From assembly GCA_046704255.1 (NCBI GenBank), contig JBJKSH010000121.1, forward strand, positions 1-52,233: a stretch of 52,233 nucleotides of DNA. Direction: 5' to 3'. Position 1 is the stretch's first letter. The number at the start of each line of letters is the position of its first letter. The notes under the pieces were generated by a model. The model searched no databases. It was not told the DNA's origin and saw only the letters and a program-made list of their open reading frames with translations. The translations under genes were made by a program, and so were the position numbers. The DNA comes from FEN-1297 sp046704255 (GTDB lineage: Bacteria > Bacteroidota > Ignavibacteria > Ignavibacteriales > Ignavibacteriaceae). This document shows, piece by piece, positions 1 to 8,787 of this stretch.

Positions 1-287
1 GTGTCCTTAGGTGATTTGGTAATTTTATAATAATAATTTTTGAAACTGCCTTTTATTTCATCACCTTTAATTGTAACCTTTTCAACATTGCCTTTTGTTA
101 CCTGGTTCTTAAAATTTGAATACGCCAGTTGAATTGATTTCCTGTTGCCGTAAAGCCCGAATAAATAATTCAAAAATATCCATGCGATAACCACAAATAA
201 AATATACTTTAAGAAATTCGGACTTTTGATCGGCTGCCTGTTTTGTTCCGGCCTGCTATACTTATTTTGATTTATATTTCCGTTCAT
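1..287 (-). CDS. ftsH: ATP-dependent zinc metalloprotease FtsH, N-terminal fragment
   Basis: Partial gene that runs off the left edge; about 95 N-terminal residues are present, starting at the ATG complementary to 285-287. FtsH is a membrane-anchored AAA+ protease that degrades membrane and short-lived cytosolic proteins. The visible part has a polar N-terminus, one membrane segment (about residues 28-46, KYILFVVIAWIFLNYLFGL) and the beginning of the periplasmic domain, with the family-typical pattern 'YSNFKNQV..GNVEKVTIKGDEIKGSF'. The ATPase and zinc protease domains lie outside the window, so identity rests on this N-terminal pattern. A short polar tail rich in Asn, Gln and Arg precedes the membrane segment. 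No clear ribosome binding site is visible. Confidence 0.8.
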   Translation of the reverse strand, partial: MNGNINQNKYSRPEQNRQPIKSPNFLKYILFVVIAWIFLNYLFGLYGNRKSIQLAYSNFKNQVTKGNVEKVTIKGDEIKGSFKNYYYKITKSPKD

Positions 288-481
288 TTTATAGTCGATT
301 TTTTTTGAATATTATTAATATTCATTACATCATTAAACATTATATAAATTAAAATCAATGTATTCTAAAATTTTGGTATGCTCATCACAGGTAGGTAATA
401 ATGCTATTCTCCTTTTTTAAGTATCTTAGGCAATTAAAATTATTTAAATCTTTTTCTGCGAAATAAATTTTAATATCTGAA

Positions 482-976
482 TTATACTTTACCATAACCC
501 CGGGAGTTTTTTTCAATTCTGTTAATAAAATATTTACGGCAGTAAGATTTGAATATGATAATATATGCAGCCGGAAAGATAAAAACGTCTGCAATTAAAA
601 CATTTATAAAAGCGAAACCGAAAACAAACAATACCGTAATAAAAAGAAGTAGGAAAAATATGTAGGCAGCAATAATCAAGGAACGTAACCTTAGAAACAT
701 AACATTTTCATCTTCAACCGATTCTTTTGAAAAAGCGATAAGAAATAAACCGAGCAATAGTAAAATAACCGATGCTTCATCGGTATAATTATTTTGTATT
801 ACCGTAAAATATTTTGATTCGAAAAAGGAAGAATATAATGCGAATACATTAATATCCAGAGCACTGATTTTTATTCCGAAAAAAAATCTTGCGGCCGAAA
901 GTATAATGCCCGGAATAAGTAACAGCCATCCGGCAAATTTGGCTTTTCCCGGCAGCAGAAGAAGATGTCCGTTAAT
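482..976 (-). CDS. Conserved four-helix membrane protein, probable ATT start
   Basis: About 164 residues with four hydrophobic segments (about residues 13-30, 68-82, 95-118 and 122-140). Between them is a conserved-looking loop 'AFSKESVEDENVMFLRLRSL'. It resembles an unnamed family of about 150-residue Bacteroidota membrane proteins that I recall having N-terminal 'LLLP..k..GW.L.IP' and internal 'SKE..EDE'; the function is unknown. No in-frame ATG exists before the upstream stop at 995-997. The open frame begins with a perfect AGGAGG (complement of 983-988), then six bases, then ATT AAC GGA CAT, so ATT at 974-976 is the most likely initiation codon. A TTG at 755-757 would remove half of the protein. 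It lies between a lipoprotein gene and ftsH, all on the minus strand. Confidence 0.65.
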   Translation of the reverse strand: MNGHLLLLPGKAKFAGWLLLIPGIILSAARFFFGIKISALDINVFALYSSFFESKYFTVIQNNYTDEASVILLLLGLFLIAFSKESVEDENVMFLRLRSLIIAAYIFFLLLFITVLFVFGFAFINVLIADVFIFPAAYIIIFKSYCRKYFINRIEKNSRGYGKV

Positions 977-982
977 TGTACT

Positions 983-988
983 CCTCCT
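983..988 (-). promoter_or_regulatory. Strong Shine-Dalgarno AGGAGG that fixes an ATT start
   Basis: On the minus strand the bases read GGAAGGAGGAGTACAATT. The AGGAGG core sits six bases before ATT (974-976). There is no ATG, GTG or TTG within a useful distance downstream in any frame that yields a long protein, so this site decides the start of the membrane protein at 482-976. Confidence 0.6.
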
Positions 989-1030
989 TCCGTATCATTT
1001 TTTTAATGCGAAAATTAATGTTAGCATTAA

Positions 1031-1711
1031 TTAATAATTTGTAGGATAGATATATGTACTTGCCGTACTGCCGTCTTCGGCTTCAATTGCAAAGTAAACC
1101 AGTCCGAACTTGTGGTTCGCTTTATATATAAATTTTTTTATGCCCGGAACTCTTGAATCCTGCTCAACCGTAATGGCTTTTATATACATAATACCGTAAG
1201 GAGTATCATCGGTAGTAGATTTTGACGTTACCGTTCTGGTAATTGTCACACCGTCGGATTTTGTCAGCTTATATTGATCTCCTACGTTACAATCATATTT
1301 AACAATTGTATGCAGTTTATTATCTTTATTAAAGAAGTCCTGAATTCCCTCTGAGGTAATTTTTAATCTAATTTCAGTATTTATTTTTCCGGTGGCATCT
1401 TTCATTTCGGATGGTATAAGATTATTGAAAGCCTGAAGCTCGGGAGCTTTTGAGAGATCTGCCGAGGTTTTTATGGTTACAAAACCGTTTTCATTTTTTG
1501 TAATTTCAAGTGAAGAGTTTATATCGTAATATTTATTTCCTATTGCAACAGAACCAGTTGAAACCGTGTTACCCACCTGGGCAAGAGGAATATTGGTATC
1601 TCCCCCGATAACATTGGGATCTTTATTTTCGTTTGATGAATTTAGCTTATCGCAAGACGAAAAAAAAACAGTAAGAAGAGCTATTAACAAACAACCGGTA
1701 AATCTTTTCAT
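1031..1711 (-). CDS. Uncharacterised lipoprotein, 226 aa
   Basis: The N-terminus is a lipoprotein signal peptide: MKR, a hydrophobic core, then the lipobox 'FFSSC' with the lipidated cysteine at residue 20. Asp at the position after Cys is inner-membrane retaining in Escherichia coli, but the rule may not hold in this phylum. After a short Asn/Ser/Asp-rich linker the mature part is a mixed, beta-rich sequence of about 190 residues with alternating polar and hydrophobic positions ('GFVTIKTSADLSKAPELQAF', 'YGIMYIKAITVEQDSRVPG'). No known domain is recognised. An AGGAG-like stretch (aaaggagaaaaaa) precedes the ATG at 1709-1711. It is followed on the same strand by the small membrane protein and ftsH. 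A role as an envelope protein is all that can be inferred. Confidence 0.75.
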   Translation of the reverse strand: MKRFTGCLLIALLTVFFSSCDKLNSSNENKDPNVIGGDTNIPLAQVGNTVSTGSVAIGNKYYDINSSLEITKNENGFVTIKTSADLSKAPELQAFNNLIPSEMKDATGKINTEIRLKITSEGIQDFFNKDNKLHTIVKYDCNVGDQYKLTKSDGVTITRTVTSKSTTDDTPYGIMYIKAITVEQDSRVPGIKKFIYKANHKFGLVYFAIEAEDGSTASTYIYPTNY

Positions 1712-1955
1712 TTTTTTCTCCTTTTAATTCTTTTATTAATATTTAATGAACCGGTTAATTAACTATAAAACTTAATTTATGGCTTATTATTTATCAATAA
1801 CTCAAATGCGTCATTTAGATTAAGATGTGAATTTTTACCTAATATTATGCATACTTTAAGAATAATGAAGTATAGCTGGAATGAAGTAGATAAATTTACT
1901 CCATTATTCCAACATTCTTTTACTCATAAGAGTATTGTTTTCATTAGGTGAGCAA

Positions 1956-2978
1956 TTAAAATATTCCTTCAATTTCAGCCCCGCAGTTGTAACATTTTCC
2001 GCCTTTTAATTTATTTGAAAGTACCGTATGCCAATCTCTTTCAATAAGAGGTATTTTACATTCCGGGCAGTAAGTAGTTTGCCCTTTACGATTATAAACA
2101 TTACCAATATAGCAGTATTTTATTCCTTCACTTATTGCAATGTTTCGCGCAGCGGTTAAAGTATTCTCCGGTGTTCTTTTCCGGTCAGTCATTTTAAAAT
2201 CGGGATGAAATGCCGTAAAGTGAAGGGGTACGGAATCATCTAAATTTTTTAATATCCATTTGCACTCTTCTTTAATTTCGTCCGGCGAGTCGTTTTCACC
2301 GGGAATTAATAGTGTAGTAATTTCAAACCAAACACCTGTTTCATTCTTTAGCCAAACCAAGGTATCCAATACATTTTTTAAGTGTGAAAATGTTAGCTTA
2401 AAATAAAATCTATCCGTAAATCCTTTTAAGTCTACATTAGCAGCATCAATATATTTGTAAATATCTTTGCGCGCTTCTTTATCTATGTAACCCGCAGTAA
2501 CCATTACCGTTTTAATTCCTTCTTCGTGAGCAAGTTTCGAAATGTCTATTACATACTCACCGAAAATTGTCGGATCATTATAAGTAAAAGCGATTGAAGG
2601 CACATTATACTGTTTAGCAAGTTTTATAACATCATCCGGTGAGGCATATAAAGAATTTAACTCATCCAGCTTTGCTTTGCTAATGGACCAGTTTTGGCAG
2701 AACCTGCATCCCAGGTTGCAGCCCGCAGTTCCGAAACTTAAAATTGAACTGCCGGGTAAAAAATGGTTTAGCGGTTTTTTTTCAATAGGATCAATTGCAA
2801 AGCCGGTGGGCCTGCCGTAACCGGTTGTGAAAAGCCTGCCGCCGTGGTTCTGCCTGATATAACAGAATCCCGCCTGTCCTTCTCCAATCTTACAGTAGCG
2901 CGGGCAAAGTGTGCAAAGTATCTTTCCTTTTTCTGCTGGTTCCCACCAGTCGGCCAATTTTAAATTTTTAGTTCCCAT
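1956..2978 (-). CDS. amrS: AmmeMemoRadiSam-system radical SAM enzyme
   Basis: 340 residues. The radical SAM cluster motif CxxxCxxC appears as 'GCNLGCRFCQNW' (about residues 91-102). It is preceded by the family-typical block 'IDPIEKKPLNHFLPGSSILSFGTAGC'. The N-terminus has a cysteine-rich segment ('LCTLCPRYCKIGEGQAGFC') and the C-terminus a zinc-ribbon-like CxxC pair (YCPEC ... KCYNC). These match the AmrS family, which is related to pyruvate formate-lyase activating enzymes and usually occurs with MEMO1-like and AMMECR1-like proteins. Neither partner is in this window, so here it is an isolated gene. The substrate is unknown for the family. The start ATG is the complement of 2976-2978. The closest alternative is a pyruvate formate-lyase activase, but the PFL substrate enzyme is also absent. 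Confidence 0.88.
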   Translation of the reverse strand: MGTKNLKLADWWEPAEKGKILCTLCPRYCKIGEGQAGFCYIRQNHGGRLFTTGYGRPTGFAIDPIEKKPLNHFLPGSSILSFGTAGCNLGCRFCQNWSISKAKLDELNSLYASPDDVIKLAKQYNVPSIAFTYNDPTIFGEYVIDISKLAHEEGIKTVMVTAGYIDKEARKDIYKYIDAANVDLKGFTDRFYFKLTFSHLKNVLDTLVWLKNETGVWFEITTLLIPGENDSPDEIKEECKWILKNLDDSVPLHFTAFHPDFKMTDRKRTPENTLTAARNIAISEGIKYCYIGNVYNRKGQTTYCPECKIPLIERDWHTVLSNKLKGGKCYNCGAEIEGIF

Positions 2979-3366
2979 AACAGCTTTAAATTATTATTTG
3001 AAATAATTTAAAAAATCATTTGCATTCAGTCAATGAATAAAGAGAAGAATGTAGGCAGTAAAAGTATAAATGTGGAGATTTAAACCTTGAAATTTGAATT
3101 GGGATGATTTTATAAAGTAGCAAATTTTTTCAGATTTTTATGTCGCTAACAGTTATTTTTTTAAATATCATTTTTTTAAGAATTTCATTAAATCTCTAAA
3201 TCCTTTAACAAAGTATTAAGACTTAAATGAAACTTATTTGCTGCTTTTTAAATTATTGTCATTAATTACCTCAAATCTTTTCCTTCACAAATTTATTAAA
3301 TTGTTTAAAGTTATTCAACGTTTATTGCTTTACATACTCCGTTTACAATTATCCATCTTCCATCAT
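2979..3366. other. Gene-free gap between pyk and amrS
   Basis: About 390 bases of very AT-rich sequence. I see no convincing ORF, RNA gene or strong hairpin. It should contain the amrS promoter (reading left) and the end of the pyk transcript, but neither a clear promoter nor a clear terminator stands out. Confidence 0.6.
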
Positions 3367-4806
3367 TTAAACCGCTTCAAACCTTAGCCAGTTGGCTCTG
3401 CTCTTTTCCGAATACGGCGCACCGGCAGTAAAGACTACAATGTCACTTTCCTTTACCAAACCTGCTTCCAGTATAAGTTTTTTTGCTTTGTCAATTGCTA
3501 TATGCTCTTTATCTATATCTTCCATAAAAATAGAAGCTACACCCCATCTTAAGCAAAGGTTGTTCATGGTATCGAAGCTGTTTGAAAGAGCAATAATTTT
3601 TGCATCCGGTCTGTACTTGGCAAGATTTTTTGCAGTCCTTCCCTGGAAAGTAAAAGCAACAATTGCCGATGCGTTTACCTGTTCGCTCATTAGAACAACT
3701 GCTCTGCCTACGGAATCAAATAAATTCTCTTCAATGGATTTTGGAAGAGCATATTCAATGTCGTATTTATGCGGAATATGTTTGTTTGTATTTTTTATTA
3801 TATCGTTCATTATCTTAACTGTGCGTACCGGGAAGCGTCCGACGGAAGTTTCTGCGCTGAGCATAACGGCATCGGTTCCATCTATAACAGCGTTTGCAAC
3901 ATCGGAGGCTTCGGCACGAGTAGGAATCGGATTGTGTATCATGGATTCAAGCATTTGAGTTGCAGTAATAACAAGCTTGCCTACGGCATTGCACTTCTTA
4001 ATAATCTGCTTTTGAATTATCGGAACATCCTGCGGCGGCATTTCCACTCCGAGGTCGCCTCTTGCAACCATTATTCCTTCTGCCGCATCCAAAATTTCAT
4101 CGAAGTTATCTACCGCTTCGCTTTTTTCTATTTTTGCGATGATAGGCTTTGTAATGTTTTTTTTCTTCAGCCATTCTTTAAGATGTGTTATATCCGATGC
4201 TCTTCTTACGAAAGATAATGCTATATAGTCTATGCGATAATTAAGAGCAAACTCCAAATCCTTAAAGTCCTTTTCCGTAACGGAAGGTGTAGATAAATTC
4301 ATTCCCGGCAAATTCATCCCTTTTTTAGGTCTTAATGTTCCGCCATTTTCAATTATACATATAACCGACTCCGTTTTTTTCCCGGTGATTCTAAGTTTAA
4401 TTAATCCGTCGTCAATTAAAATTACTTCATCTATTTTGGAATCCTGCGGTAATAGCTTGTATGAGGTTGAAATTAAGTCTTTTGTGCCGGGTATATCATT
4501 AACAGTAATTTCAATTTTATCACCGTCAAAAATTTCAATCTCGGGTTGGGTTAGTTCGCCGATTCTAATTTTCGGCCCTTGAAGATCTGCCAAAACTGCC
4601 AGCGGAGTTTTCTCATCTATACAGGCTTTATTTATTTCTTCAAATATTTTAGAAAAAGAGGAATAATCTCCGTGGGAAAAATTTAATCTTACACCGTTCA
4701 TTCCTGCAAGTATAAGTTTTTCAATTATTACTGCAGAACCGGTTGCGGGTCCCAAAGTACAAAGAATTTTAGTCTTTGCAAATGATTCAATTAAATCCTT
4801 GTTCAT
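3367..4806 (-). CDS. pyk: Pyruvate kinase
   Basis: 479 residues, normal length for a bacterial pyruvate kinase. It converts phosphoenolpyruvate and ADP to pyruvate and ATP in the cytosol. The N-terminus 'AKTKILCTLGPATGS' and 'MNGVRLNFSHGDY' are the classical family blocks. 'ALSFVRRASDI', 'PIIAKIEKSEAV' (active-site lysine region), 'IMVARGDLGVEMP' and 'ITATQMLESMI...PTRAEASDVANAVIDGTDAVMLSAETSVG' follow in the expected order. The C-terminal regulatory domain (about residues 345-479) is present. The start ATG overlaps the stop codon of the upstream Lon-like protease gene (ATGA, 4803-4806), so the two are likely co-transcribed and translationally coupled. No functional link between them is known; stress-coupled expression is only a guess. 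Confidence 0.97.
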   Translation of the reverse strand: MNKDLIESFAKTKILCTLGPATGSAVIIEKLILAGMNGVRLNFSHGDYSSFSKIFEEINKACIDEKTPLAVLADLQGPKIRIGELTQPEIEIFDGDKIEITVNDIPGTKDLISTSYKLLPQDSKIDEVILIDDGLIKLRITGKKTESVICIIENGGTLRPKKGMNLPGMNLSTPSVTEKDFKDLEFALNYRIDYIALSFVRRASDITHLKEWLKKKNITKPIIAKIEKSEAVDNFDEILDAAEGIMVARGDLGVEMPPQDVPIIQKQIIKKCNAVGKLVITATQMLESMIHNPIPTRAEASDVANAVIDGTDAVMLSAETSVGRFPVRTVKIMNDIIKNTNKHIPHKYDIEYALPKSIEENLFDSVGRAVVLMSEQVNASAIVAFTFQGRTAKNLAKYRPDAKIIALSNSFDTMNNLCLRWGVASIFMEDIDKEHIAIDKAKKLILEAGLVKESDIVVFTAGAPYSEKSRANWLRFEAV

Positions 4807-7265
4807 TTTCGCTTTCTATTTTTAACAGCAGTCTGGTTATTATTCGGTTTGCTTGCCTTGGATTTTGAATAAAGCTCTTTAATCTTTTTTTCTACAAGAT
4901 TGAAAACACTGTTTTCCTCGTATTCACCTTTAGCATTTCTTTTACCAGCTTTTACTCCTGTTAAAATTTCAATTCCTTCCTCAACTCTGTTAATAGCATA
5001 AATATGGAATTCCATTTTCTTAACCGCTTCAATTATTTCATCTCGCAGCATAAGTTCCTGAATATTTTGTACGGGAATAATAACCCCGTGTTTTTTGTTA
5101 AGCTTTCTTTGTTTGCAAACATCGAAGAAACCTTCAATCTTTTCATTTACTCCGCCGATAGGCTGAACATCACCTTTTTGGTTAAGAGAGCCGGTAACCG
5201 CTATATATTGTTTAATGGGTAAACCGGAAAGTGTGGAAAGTAAAGCAAATATTTCTGCGCAGGAAGCACTATCTCCGTCAACAGTTCCGTAAGATTGTTC
5301 GAACACAAGATTAGCATTAAAAGAAAGCGGAGTGTTTTGCCCGAAAGTTTCACGGAAATATCCAGAAATAATTAAGACACCTTTGTTGTAGTGCCTTCCG
5401 CTCATACCGGCTTCGCGTTCTACATTTATAATGCTTCCGCTTCCCAAAGAAACTGTTGCGGTAATTCTGGTAGGCCTGCCGAATGAATAGAAATCCGCAT
5501 CGTAAACTGCAAGGCCGTTAATTTGGCCCATGCGTTCTCCTTCCGTATCAATTAAAACCATACCTTCTTCAATCATATCGTTAACTTTGGATTCAAGAAG
5601 CCCGTGTCTTTCTCTGGCAAATTCATAAGCTTTAGTAACATGTGCCGCATTAACAATTTCGAATCCGTCGTCTTTTGCCCAAAAGTTTGCCTCGCGTGCG
5701 ATGTCTGCAATTTGAGAAAATCTTGCCGTAAGTTTGTTTTTATTACCCGCAAACTTAGAACCCAATTCTACAAGATAAGCAATAGCAGCTTTATCAAATT
5801 CCAGTAGTTTTTCTTCTTTAATTAATTTCTTAATTACTCTGGCATATTCAATTAATATTTCATCGGTTCTTTTTATCTCGTAGTCAAAGTCTGCTTTAAC
5901 CTTAAATATTTTTTTAAAGTCGTCTTCGTAGCTTGCAAGTACTGAATAAATATATTCATTGCCGATTAAGATAACTTTTGTTTCAATATCAATAGGTTCG
6001 GGTTTTAAAATAGAGGGAGCTACCTGGAAAAAAGTATGAATATCCTGAATTTCCAGTTTACGGTAAGTAAGAACTCTCTTTAAAGTTCTCCAGGCAGCAG
6101 GTTCTTCAAACAAATGTTTTACATTAAGAACCAGGTAACCGCCGCTTGCCCGAAGCAGGGAACCGGCTTTAATTTTTGTAAAGTCGCTGTACCACCCGCC
6201 TTTACCGTCGTAAACTTTTTCTATTGTACCGAAGAGGTTAACATAATTAGGCGAAGTTTCTATAATAACCGGGCAGCCTTTTGTTTCGCTGTTGTCCAGA
6301 ATTATATTTACTTCATACTCTTTAAAATAATCTATCTGAAATCCTTCTGGAGTGGTTTCGCCCTCCGGCTTTAGTCCTTTGAAAATTTGTATATCATTTA
6401 AAATACTTTCTTCCACCTGATCAATATATTCCTGAATTTTTTCGTCGTCGTATTTTTCTCTTAAATTTTCAATAGCACCGTTAACAACAACTTCTGCGGT
6501 TTCCCTCTCAAGGGTAGAAAGTTTTACCTGGAATTCTTCGCTTATTTTTAATCCCTTTTTAAAAATTGTATGTAGGTCCTGCTGAAAGTCGGTATATTTT
6601 TTTAATATCTGCTTTGCATTTTCCTCGGAAAGCTTACCTTGTTTAACAAGTTCCTCCAGCTGGTAGACGGGAACAGGTTTTTGATCGATAACCGGGAAAA
6701 TTTCCGGACGGGCTGCTTCGCCCACTTTAATTTGCCCTACAGAAAAATTTTCTTTCCTGAGCTTTTCGTCAAAAGCCGTCATTAACGCTTGTTCTTTTTC
6801 GTTATAGTGGGAAACAATTTTCTTTTTTCTATTTGTATAGGAATCGCTTTCAAGCGCTTGTGGTATTCTTCTTTTTAGAAAATCTATTGTTGCAGCATAA
6901 TCCTGCTTAAATTGTTTTGCTTTTCCAACTTGAAATTTTAATAAAACAGGATGATCGTTATCTTTAAAATTATTAACATAAGCATAGTCATAAAGAGTAG
7001 GGCAGTTGCCGCTTATTTTCTCCAGCATTTTCTTTACCGTAGTTGCTTTACCGGTACCCGATAAGCCTGCAATAAAAATATTGTAACCGGGGCTTCTTAA
7101 ATCAACGCCAAGCTTTAATGCCTTAAGCGCTCTTTCCTGTCCTAGTATACCTTCAATCGGTTCCAGGTCGTTTGTTGAATCAAATGCAAACACATCCGGG
7201 CTGCATCGCCATCTTAAATCTTCCGGTTTAAGTTCTACCGGTTTGGGTGCTTTTGGGTATGCCAT
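4803..7265 (-). CDS. Lon-like ATP-dependent protease (AAA_32/Lon_C type)
   Basis: 820 residues. This is the Lon-related family that lacks the Lon N-terminal substrate domain. It begins with 'MAYPKAPKPVELKPEDLRWRC', has a Walker A 'GLSGTGKA' at residues 67-74, a long insertion in the middle with charged helices (about 150-290), and a C-terminal S16 protease domain. The catalytic dyad is visible: Ser666 in 'DGDSAS' and Lys709 in 'GGVNEKIEG'. The spacing of 43 residues equals that of classical Lon (S679/K722 in Escherichia coli). The last 40 residues are basic and Asn/Lys rich. These proteins are presumed to degrade damaged or regulatory proteins in the cytosol, with poorly known substrates. The stop codon overlaps the pyk start by four bases. 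Confidence 0.92.
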   Translation of the reverse strand: MAYPKAPKPVELKPEDLRWRCSPDVFAFDSTNDLEPIEGILGQERALKALKLGVDLRSPGYNIFIAGLSGTGKATTVKKMLEKISGNCPTLYDYAYVNNFKDNDHPVLLKFQVGKAKQFKQDYAATIDFLKRRIPQALESDSYTNRKKKIVSHYNEKEQALMTAFDEKLRKENFSVGQIKVGEAARPEIFPVIDQKPVPVYQLEELVKQGKLSEENAKQILKKYTDFQQDLHTIFKKGLKISEEFQVKLSTLERETAEVVVNGAIENLREKYDDEKIQEYIDQVEESILNDIQIFKGLKPEGETTPEGFQIDYFKEYEVNIILDNSETKGCPVIIETSPNYVNLFGTIEKVYDGKGGWYSDFTKIKAGSLLRASGGYLVLNVKHLFEEPAAWRTLKRVLTYRKLEIQDIHTFFQVAPSILKPEPIDIETKVILIGNEYIYSVLASYEDDFKKIFKVKADFDYEIKRTDEILIEYARVIKKLIKEEKLLEFDKAAIAYLVELGSKFAGNKNKLTARFSQIADIAREANFWAKDDGFEIVNAAHVTKAYEFARERHGLLESKVNDMIEEGMVLIDTEGERMGQINGLAVYDADFYSFGRPTRITATVSLGSGSIINVEREAGMSGRHYNKGVLIISGYFRETFGQNTPLSFNANLVFEQSYGTVDGDSASCAEIFALLSTLSGLPIKQYIAVTGSLNQKGDVQPIGGVNEKIEGFFDVCKQRKLNKKHGVIIPVQNIQELMLRDEIIEAVKKMEFHIYAINRVEEGIEILTGVKAGKRNAKGEYEENSVFNLVEKKIKELYSKSKASKPNNNQTAVKNRKRK

Positions 7266-7614
7266 ACCTTGCCTTTAATTGTTATTAAAAATTATGAAAT
7301 GCTTTTTTTGTGAATAAGTCCATTTGTAAATTCAAATGAAATGTAACCAATATCAGGAAGAATTTCAAAAGTTCTATGCAAGGTCAAGAGAAGACTTTTC
7401 TGCCGCTTAATTTCAGCATGCCATAGAGGAGCCCGGCTTAATTTTATTATACTGTAAGATATAAAATGACCTAAAACTTCTTGAATTTGAACTTCTTTGT
7501 CTTCAAGCTCTAGAAATACTTGTTTGGATAAATAAAATTGATGGTGTTAATTTTCACTAAAATTAGTAATTTGCCGTACTTGTTATTTTAGACGAAAATA
7601 TTACGGAATAAAGA
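7266..7614. other. Divergent intergenic region
   Basis: About 350 bases between the divergent Lon-like and PLP-enzyme genes, so it should hold promoters for both directions. I see no ORF, clear hairpin or recognisable operator. A stretch near 7380-7435 is more GC-rich than its surroundings but shows no structure that I can support. Confidence 0.5.
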
Positions 7615-8745
7615 ATGAATATTGAAAAAGCAAGAATCTATTTCCCTTATTTAAAAAGCGGTAAAATTTATTTTAATCATGCATCCACGGGGCCTCTTTC
7701 TCAGCCGGTACTTAATAATATTAACAAAGTACTTTACGAAAAAAGTGAAACTAATATTGATGAGTTCATAGGTCTTCAGTCTGTTATAAAAGAAACAAAG
7801 AATGACCTCGGAGAATTAATAAATACAGCACCGGATAGAATTGCGTTTACAGATAATACTTCAAACGGCATAAATGTTCTCGCACAGGGAATTCAATGGG
7901 AAAAAGGTGATAGAATACTGTTAAACGATCTTGAATTTCCTGCAAATGTTTATCCATTTCTTAATTTAAAAAGATTCGGAGTTGAAGTAGACTTTGTTAA
8001 GTCTCATAACGGTATTGCATCTGCCGATGATGTAATTGAAATGATTAAACCCGGGACAAGACTCGTTTCTATAAGTCAGGTTCAATTTCTTACGGGATAC
8101 AGAGCAGATCTTGAAAAGATAGGAAACATTTGCCGCGAAAAAGGAATTATTTTTTCTGTCGATGCAATTCAAGGTCTCGGTGCGGTTAGATTGGATGTTG
8201 AGAAAGATAATATCGATTTTATTTCTGCCGGAAGTCAAAAATGGCTTTTGGGTTTGCAGGGACTTGGATTTATTTATGTATCTAAAAAGCTGCAGGAAAG
8301 TATGGTTCCCGGCAACGTCGGCTGGCTTTCCGTTGAAGATGCATGGAATCTTTTAAATTATGAGTTAACCCTGAAGAACAATGCGGATTGCTTCCAGGGC
8401 GGTACATTAAATTCAATAGGTATATATGCGTTAAACGCATCGATGAAAATATTAAAAGAATTCGGTTTTGATGAAATTGAAAAGAATGTTTTAAACAATT
8501 CAACTTATCTTATGAAAAAATTGGATGCAATCGGAATTAAGCCGGTACTTGCCGGCTGCAGTTCCAAAGAGCTATCCGGTATTGTAAGTTTTGCACATAA
8601 AGAAAGTAAAAGGATTTTTGACACACTTTTACAGCATAATATTCATTGTGCTGTAAGGGAAGGTATGATAAGGTTGTCGCCTCATTTTTACAATACAGTT
8701 GAAGAAACGGATAAGATAATTGAAATTTTGAAATCGTTTGTGTGA
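7615..8745 (+). CDS. Class V PLP-dependent aminotransferase-fold enzyme
   Basis: 376 residues of the cysteine desulfurase/isopenicillin N epimerase superfamily. Blocks in order: 'YFNHASTGPLSQPV' near residue 20, 'DRIAFTDNTSNGINVLAQG' (cofactor phosphate region), 'SVDAIQGLGAVRLDV' (the Asp that contacts the pyridine nitrogen) and 'SAGSQKWLLG', where Lys209 should form the Schiff base. The C-terminus reads 'IHCAVREGMIRLSPHFYNT'. The extended loop with the catalytic cysteine found in true desulfurases ('GxHCAxP') is missing, so sulfur mobilisation is unlikely. A lyase, epimerase or aminotransferase on a small amino acid is more probable; the substrate cannot be read from the sequence. It stands 42 bases upstream of the DUF2911 gene on the same strand. 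Confidence 0.88.
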   Translation: MNIEKARIYFPYLKSGKIYFNHASTGPLSQPVLNNINKVLYEKSETNIDEFIGLQSVIKETKNDLGELINTAPDRIAFTDNTSNGINVLAQGIQWEKGDRILLNDLEFPANVYPFLNLKRFGVEVDFVKSHNGIASADDVIEMIKPGTRLVSISQVQFLTGYRADLEKIGNICREKGIIFSVDAIQGLGAVRLDVEKDNIDFISAGSQKWLLGLQGLGFIYVSKKLQESMVPGNVGWLSVEDAWNLLNYELTLKNNADCFQGGTLNSIGIYALNASMKILKEFGFDEIEKNVLNNSTYLMKKLDAIGIKPVLAGCSSKELSGIVSFAHKESKRIFDTLLQHNIHCAVREGMIRLSPHFYNTVEETDKIIEILKSFV

Positions 8746-8787
8746 ATGAATTAATGTTATTGAATAATAATCAAATCAGGAGTTTTT

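Noticed and set aside
385..594. 69-codon ORF overlapping the end of the small membrane protein gene
   Set aside because: It overlaps in another frame of the same strand and has no recognisable features or start signal; I regard it as a shadow.
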